NCBI GenBank assembly: GCA_046484285.1
Contig: JAWOBP010000171.1
Span: forward strand, 1-14,788
DNA length: 14,788 nt
Direction of reading: 5' to 3'
Source: CAZHCG01 sp046484285
Lineage (GTDB): Bacteria; Myxococcota_A; Polyangia; JAAYKL01
Below, in pieces: positions 11,043 through 14,788 of the stretch; the first letter of the stretch is position 1, and every line of letters starts with the position of its first letter. Under the pieces are notes generated by a model. That model made no database searches. It was given only the letters and a program-made list of their open reading frames with translations, and was not told the DNA's origin. The translations under genes were made by a program, and so were the position numbers.

Positions 11043-11280
11043 AGCTACCTCCTTTGAGTTTCGATTTCCGCGCCTTTTCGGCGCCGCAACAAGAGACACT
11101 TCTCGCACGGGTGGATGTTACCAAAAAAACGATCTTTTCGATCGATTCACTTTGCCGGGCCCAAAAGCGTGTCTCCCGCGCAGAAATGTTGAAAGCCGTT
11201 CGACGCGTTCGTCGCATCGGGGTATTGTTCCGCCGTGTCCGATTCAGCGGCTTCGACCGCTCGGGAGCGGAGCTGGTGTG
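11043..11280. promoter_or_regulatory. Divergent intergenic region, lipoprotein and histidine kinase
   Basis: This 238-bp region must hold promoters for both divergent genes. Toward the lipoprotein it has a hairpin (GCGCC and GGCGC around TTTTC, about 11071-11085) and a terminator-like element at 11123-11144. Toward the kinase, a weak TTCGAC (11199-11204) with TATTGT (11223-11228) at 18-bp spacing is a possible promoter. Two small hairpins lie at 11201-11214 and 11246-11261, the second directly before the ribosome binding site. No sigma-54 (GG-N10-GC type) promoter was seen. All promoter calls here are weak. Confidence 0.35.
11123..11144 (-). terminator. Terminator-like hairpin with T-tract upstream of the lipoprotein gene
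   Basis: On the minus strand, CGATC and GATCG pair around a GAAAA loop (11144-11130) and are followed at once by seven T (11129-11123). The stem is only 5 bp, so it would be a weak intrinsic terminator. It lies about 80 bp before the lipoprotein start, where it could block antisense transcription from the kinase side or act as a leader attenuator. Confidence 0.35.
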
Positions 11281-12930
11281 ATGAAGCTGATGCCCAAGAG
11301 CCTGGCTTTCCGCCTGATCGTTCCGCTCACTATTCTCGTGGCCGTCGTCTCGGCGGGTTTCGGTCTGGTCAATGTCCGCGTCCAGAAGCACCAGCTGATC
11401 GATGAGATGGTGATCGGAGTGGACCAGCTCTCCAGGAGCATCATCGCCGCCACCTGGGAGGCGATGATGCGCGACGAACGCGAGTCGGCGTACAAGGTGA
11501 TGCGCTCGATCGGCCAGCGCCAGGGCGTCGACTCGATTCGCTTTTTCAACAAGGAGGGGCAGGTCACCTTCTCCACCGATCCCGACTCTGCGGCCCAGGT
11601 CGACAAGAACGCCGAGGCCTGTTTTCTCTGCCACGCCAAGGAGCAACCGCTCGTGCGCGTGGACAGGCCGAATCGCGCCCGCGAGTTCGTCGGCAAGGAC
11701 GGCTCGCGCAAGATGGGGATGGTCTCCCCGATCTACAACGAGCCTTCCTGCAGCGAGGCGCCCTGCCACGCGCATCCGCCCGAGAGTAACGTGCTGGGTG
11801 TGCTAGACATCGTGACCGACATCTCGCACGTGGATCGCGAGGTGGCCGGGATCCAGCAGCGCACCTTCTGGATGACGCTGATCCAGGTGGTTCTGATCGG
11901 AGCGCTGATCTTCGTCTACACCCGCCACTCGGTGACGCGGCCGATCCGGCGCCTGATACGCGCCACGCGTGCGGTGAGCGAGATGGACCTCGACCACGAG
12001 CTCGATGTCGGTACCAGCGGCGAGATCGCGGAGTTGGCCGAGTCGTTCGACAAGATGCGCAGAAAGCTGAAGGCCGCGATCGAGGAGATCAACGACTTCA
12101 CCTATCGCCTCGAGCAGAAGGTGGAGCGTAGCGACAGGCGGCTCGGCGCGGCCCAGCAAAAGCTGATCCAGGGCGACCGGATGGCCTCGTTGGGCCAGCT
12201 CGCGGCGAGCGTCGCCCACGAGATCAACAACCCGGTGCAGGGGGTGCTCAACTTCTCGATGCTGATGCAGCGCCTGGTCGACGAGGGCGGCATCCCTCCG
12301 GATCGCGTCGGCGACTTTCGCCGCTACCTGAAGATCGTCTCCGACGAGACCGCGCGGGTGGGAAGGATCGTCTCCGACCTGCTCTCCTTCTCCCGGCGTT
12401 CCAAGCCGCAGAGCTCCGAGGAGGATTTCAATGCAATCGTCGAGCAGACCGTCTCGCTGCTGACCCACCAGCTCGAGTTGCAGGGAGTGGGACTCGAGCT
12501 GGAGCTCGATCCCGATCTCGAGCCAATCCAGTGCGACAAGTCGCAGATCCAGCAGGTGGTGGTCAACTTGGTGATGAACGCGGCCGAGGCAATGCAGGCC
12601 GGAGGCGAGGTCCGGGTGCGCAGCTCGGCCGCCGAGGAGGGCGACGCGGTCAGGCTCGAGGTGATCGACAGCGGGGTGGGCATCCCCGAGGAGATGAAGT
12701 CGAGGGTCTTCGATCCGTTCATCTCGACCAAGGAGGAGGGCAAGGGCGTGGGGTTGGGCCTGGCCGTCGTCTACGGAATCGTTGATAGTCACGGAGGCGT
12801 GATCGATTTCGAGAGCCGGGTCGGCGAGGGGACTGTCTTCACCGTAACGCTGCCCAGGCAGTCGCGAGCGCACCGCCGTGACGATCGGGAGCCGCCGCCC
12901 GACCCGTCCGCCGCGGAGAGCGGGCGGTGA
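11281..12930 (+). CDS. Membrane sensor histidine kinase with putative c-type heme sensor domain
   Basis: This is a 549-residue protein. TM1 is at about 10-30. An extracytoplasmic sensor region (about 31-194) contains CFLCH at 114-118 (CxxCH) and CSEAPCH at 157-163 (Cx4CH), followed by VLGVLDIVTDIS. TM2 is at about 195-216, then a HAMP domain (about 217-272) and a short coiled coil. The HisKA H-box has VAHEINNP with the phospho-acceptor His313. HATPase motifs are an N-box (about 425-437), G1 DSGVGIP (463-469) and G2 near 487-495. Heme attachment outside the membrane would suit sensing of redox state or a gaseous ligand; this is inferred from the motifs. The ATG at 11281 has CGGAG 8 nt upstream; a GTG directly before it is an alternative. 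The frame stays open far upstream only through antisense of the lipoprotein repeat. It overlaps the metalloprotease gene by 4 bp. Confidence 0.93.
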   Translation: MKLMPKSLAFRLIVPLTILVAVVSAGFGLVNVRVQKHQLIDEMVIGVDQLSRSIIAATWEAMMRDERESAYKVMRSIGQRQGVDSIRFFNKEGQVTFSTDPDSAAQVDKNAEACFLCHAKEQPLVRVDRPNRAREFVGKDGSRKMGMVSPIYNEPSCSEAPCHAHPPESNVLGVLDIVTDISHVDREVAGIQQRTFWMTLIQVVLIGALIFVYTRHSVTRPIRRLIRATRAVSEMDLDHELDVGTSGEIAELAESFDKMRRKLKAAIEEINDFTYRLEQKVERSDRRLGAAQQKLIQGDRMASLGQLAASVAHEINNPVQGVLNFSMLMQRLVDEGGIPPDRVGDFRRYLKIVSDETARVGRIVSDLLSFSRRSKPQSSEEDFNAIVEQTVSLLTHQLELQGVGLELELDPDLEPIQCDKSQIQQVVVNLVMNAAEAMQAGGEVRVRSSAAEEGDAVRLEVIDSGVGIPEEMKSRVFDPFISTKEEGKGVGLGLAVVYGIVDSHGGVIDFESRVGEGTVFTVTLPRQSRAHRRDDREPPPDPSAAESGR

Positions 12931-13517
12931 GCCGCCTGTGGCTGGTTCCGGGACGCGCGGTGGAGGACGGTCTGCTCGCCGCGGTGGAGAGGTGCCTGTC
13001 CGAGGGCGCAGGGTTCGCGCTATCCCGCCTTTTTGTCGATTTCGAGTCCCGCGCGGAGGATCTCGCCGGGCGTGGGCAGCACGACGCCTCTTCGTTGCTG
13101 GCGGCCCTGGCGGAGCTGGCCCCCGATTCCAGCAATCCCGTTTTGGGCGTCACGAATCTCGATCTCGGCACTCCGGTGCTCAGCTTCGTCTTCGGCCAGG
13201 CGCAGCTAGGAGGTCGGACCGCCGTCGTCTCGCTGGCGCGGCTGCGGCAGGAGTTCTACCGCCTGGAAGCGCAAGCCGATCTCTTGGTGCTGCGGGCCTG
13301 CAAAGAGGCGCGGCATGAAATCGGTCATACCCTCGGGCTCGTACACTGCGATGATCGCAGTTGCGTGATGAGTTTGGCCACCGACGTGGGAGATGTCGAT
13401 CGGCGCGGGGAAAGCTACTGTGCGTCCTGCCGCCGCCGCGTGGAGCTGGAGCTGTCCCGGCGGGAGGACGCGGGGGCAGGCGGAGAGGGAGCGACCGCGT
13501 TCGGCGGCGGAGATTGA
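12927..13517 (+). CDS. amzA: Archaemetzincin family zinc metalloprotease
   Basis: This 196-residue protein is typical in length for archaemetzincins (about 180-200 in prokaryotes). The zinc site HEIGHTLGLVH spans 130-140, matching HExxHxxGxxH with catalytic Glu131. It is followed directly by Cys141, Cys146 and Met148, and a CASC motif at 165-168. That set of four Cys, which binds a second structural zinc, is the family hallmark. There is no signal peptide, so it is likely cytoplasmic. Physiological substrates of the family are unknown. The start is the GTG at 12927, which overlaps the kinase stop (GTGA) with GGAG about 8 nt upstream, so translational coupling is likely. It lies between a histidine kinase and a response regulator, which suggests a role linked to that signalling system. 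Confidence 0.92.
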   Translation: MSRLWLVPGRAVEDGLLAAVERCLSEGAGFALSRLFVDFESRAEDLAGRGQHDASSLLAALAELAPDSSNPVLGVTNLDLGTPVLSFVFGQAQLGGRTAVVSLARLRQEFYRLEAQADLLVLRACKEARHEIGHTLGLVHCDDRSCVMSLATDVGDVDRRGESYCASCRRRVELELSRREDAGAGGEGATAFGGGD

Positions 13518-13547
13518 GCGCTGATCTCCAATACGAGGAGGCTCGAA

Positions 13548-14678
13548 GTGAAAGGCAAGTGGAAGGTTCTCGTCGTCGACGACGAAATGGTGATGCGGGA
13601 GTCGCTCGCCGCGTGGCTGTCGGAGGACGGCTACGGGGTCGACACCGCATCCTCGGGGCGCGAGGCGCTCGATCTCGTGGAGCAGCGCGACTACGCGATC
13701 TGTTTCGTGGATCTCAAGATGCCGGGGATGGACGGGATCGAGACCATGATGGAGATCCACAAGCGGCGGGCCGACGCCTCGGTGATCATCATCACCGCTT
13801 TCGCCACGGTCGATACCGCGATCACGGCGATGAAGGAGGGCGCGCAGGAGTACGTGGTCAAGCCGGTCAACCCCAACGAGATTTCGTTGCTGGTCGAGCG
13901 GATCGTGCGCCTCAAGGACCTGGAGCGCGAGAATCGAATCCTGCGCGAGAGACTCGAGAAGAGCCGGCGCTTCGAGGGGATCGTGAGCAAGAGCTCCCGG
14001 ATGCGCCAGATTTTCGAGCTGGTGGAGAACGTCGCCGATCTGCCTTCCACGGTTTTGATCCAGGGTGAGAGCGGGACCGGCAAGGACCTGGTGGCGCGGG
14101 CGATCCACCGCGCGGGCAAGCGCGCCTCCGGGCCGTTCGTCGCGGTTTCCTGCGCGGCGTTGGCCGAGAGCCTGCTCGAATCCGAGCTGTTCGGCCACGA
14201 GCGCGGCGCGTTCACCGGAGCGGTGGAGATGCGGTGCGGCAAGTTCGAGGCCGCCGACGGGGGTACGATCTTTCTCGACGAGATCGGAGAGATATCTCCC
14301 AAGCTGCAGATGGACCTGCTGCGGGTGCTGCAAGAGCGCAAGTTCTACCGGGTGGGAGGCACGGAGGAGATCGCGGTCGACGTACGCGTGGTCGCCGCGA
14401 CCAACGCCGACTTGGAAAAGGCCGTGCGTAACGGGGAGTTTCGCGAGGATCTCTACTATCGGCTCAACGTGATCAGCATCGATCTTCCGCCTCTGCGCGA
14501 GCGGCTCGAGGATCTGCCGCTGCTGGTCGAGCATTTCGTCGAGCGGGTCTCGACCGAGCTGTCCCGCGACGTGAGCGGGATCGGAGAGGCCGCGCTAAGT
14601 CGCGACGGAAGAATAACTTCACTTTTCAGCGAGGAGCAAGAGCGTAGTTCCACTTGGGGAGGGTGGCTGCGGGGATGA
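13548..14678 (+). CDS. NtrC-family sigma-54-dependent response regulator, truncated by an insertion sequence
   Basis: The receiver domain (1-120) has acidic VVDDE residues and the phospho-acceptor Asp55 in FVDLKMPGMDG. After a helical linker comes the AAA+ sigma-54 activation domain: Walker A GESGTGKD (173-180), the sigma-54 contact loop GAFTGA (220-225), Walker B FLDE ending at 245, and the arginine-finger region REDLYYRLNV. Homology stops near residue 350 (VSGIGEAAL). The last 26 codons are read out of insertion-sequence DNA to a TGA at 14676-14678. The end of the AAA+ domain and the Fis-type DNA-binding domain are therefore missing. The GTG start at 13548 has AGGAGG 6 nt upstream. It is the presumed partner of the kinase at 11281. 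The truncated form could bind sigma-54 from solution or be dead; probably a pseudogene. Confidence 0.9.
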   Translation: MKGKWKVLVVDDEMVMRESLAAWLSEDGYGVDTASSGREALDLVEQRDYAICFVDLKMPGMDGIETMMEIHKRRADASVIIITAFATVDTAITAMKEGAQEYVVKPVNPNEISLLVERIVRLKDLERENRILRERLEKSRRFEGIVSKSSRMRQIFELVENVADLPSTVLIQGESGTGKDLVARAIHRAGKRASGPFVAVSCAALAESLLESELFGHERGAFTGAVEMRCGKFEAADGGTIFLDEIGEISPKLQMDLLRVLQERKFYRVGGTEEIAVDVRVVAATNADLEKAVRNGEFREDLYYRLNVISIDLPPLRERLEDLPLLVEHFVERVSTELSRDVSGIGEAALSRDGRITSLFSEEQERSSTWGGWLRG

Positions 14679-14788
14679 GGTTGAGGGTGCGCATCTCGGC
14701 CTCGGTGACCTTGAGTTTCTTCTGGTAGTTCTTGGGCTCGACGTAGGCTTTGACGCGGAGCCCGGTCTTGGTCTCGGTGGTGGAGATG
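14595..14788 (-). mobile_element. End of an insertion sequence (ISAzo13-like), continuing past the window
   Basis: The response-regulator homology ends near 14594-14597, and the sequence then changes character. About 30 bp later, on the opposite strand, lies the stop codon of a transposase reading frame. The non-coding strip 14595-14625 should contain the terminal inverted repeat. The exact boundary and any target duplication cannot be fixed because the other end is outside the window. Confidence 0.65.
14626..14788 (-). CDS. Transposase C-terminus, ISAzo13-like (partial)
   Basis: The minus strand is open from the window edge to a TGA at 14628-14626, giving the last 53 residues. It reads TETKTGLRVKA, then a Tyr-Lys-rich segment, KVTEAEM, LNL and a terminal WNYALAPR. 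The order TxTKTGLxVxA, KVTxxEM, LN and WNYxxxP is what I recognise from the C-terminal end of ISAzo13-family (DDE) transposases. The frame is on the opposite strand to the regulator it interrupts. The catalytic core lies beyond the window, so activity cannot be judged. Confidence 0.7.
   Translation of the reverse strand, partial: ISTTETKTGLRVKAYVEPKNYQKKLKVTEAEMRTLNLIPAATLPKWNYALAPR

Noticed and set aside
10789..11280. In-frame upstream extension of the histidine kinase with a Ser-Val repeat
   Set aside because: The extension is the antisense of the lipoprotein's Asp-Thr repeat and signal peptide. The kinase has a proper start with a ribosome binding site at 11281, followed at once by TM1.

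Overview
The window is high-GC, gene-dense bacterial DNA, most like an uncultured deltaproteobacterial lineage (Myxococcota/Desulfobacterota style). That placement is inferred from gene content: a Lcl/DUF1566-type surface protein, an Asp-Thr repeat lipoprotein, a histidine kinase whose sensor region carries c-type heme motifs, and an NtrC-type sigma-54 activator. No rRNA, tRNA or CRISPR array was seen.

Layout. Positions 1-300 hold the C-terminal end of a Lcl (DUF1566) domain protein. After a 172-bp gap with a possible promoter comes a tight three-gene stress operon on the + strand: prkA (serine protein kinase, 473-2530), a yeaH/yhbH-like DUF444 VWA protein (2520-3626) and a spoVR/ycgB-like gene (3631-5163). 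This trio is a widely conserved stationary-phase, starvation and sporulation module. It converges, with only 6 bp between stop codons, on a minus-strand group: a secreted Cys-rich lipoprotein with a (Asp-Thr)n linker (11042-10296), an O-antigen-ligase-like membrane protein with a C-terminal TPR region (10118-7620), and a Wzc/ExoP-type chain-length regulator and tyrosine autokinase (7503-5170). The last two form a polysaccharide polymerisation/ligation and export-control pair, separated by a 116-bp leader with a nested inverted repeat.

Divergent from the lipoprotein, on the + strand, is a two-component operon: a membrane histidine kinase with CxxCH and Cx4CH motifs in its extracytoplasmic region (11281-12930), an archaemetzincin-family zinc metalloprotease overlapping it by 4 bp (12927-13517), and an NtrC-like response regulator (13548 onward). 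The regulator is interrupted near 14595 by the end of an insertion sequence, whose transposase C-terminus (ISAzo13-like, minus strand) runs off the window. The regulator thereby loses its DNA-binding domain, so the signalling cassette is probably impaired in this genome.

The most unusual items are the metalloprotease placed between a heme-type kinase and its regulator, the IS disruption of that regulator, the structured leader before the tyrosine kinase, and the in-frame hexanucleotide repeat tract in the lipoprotein.
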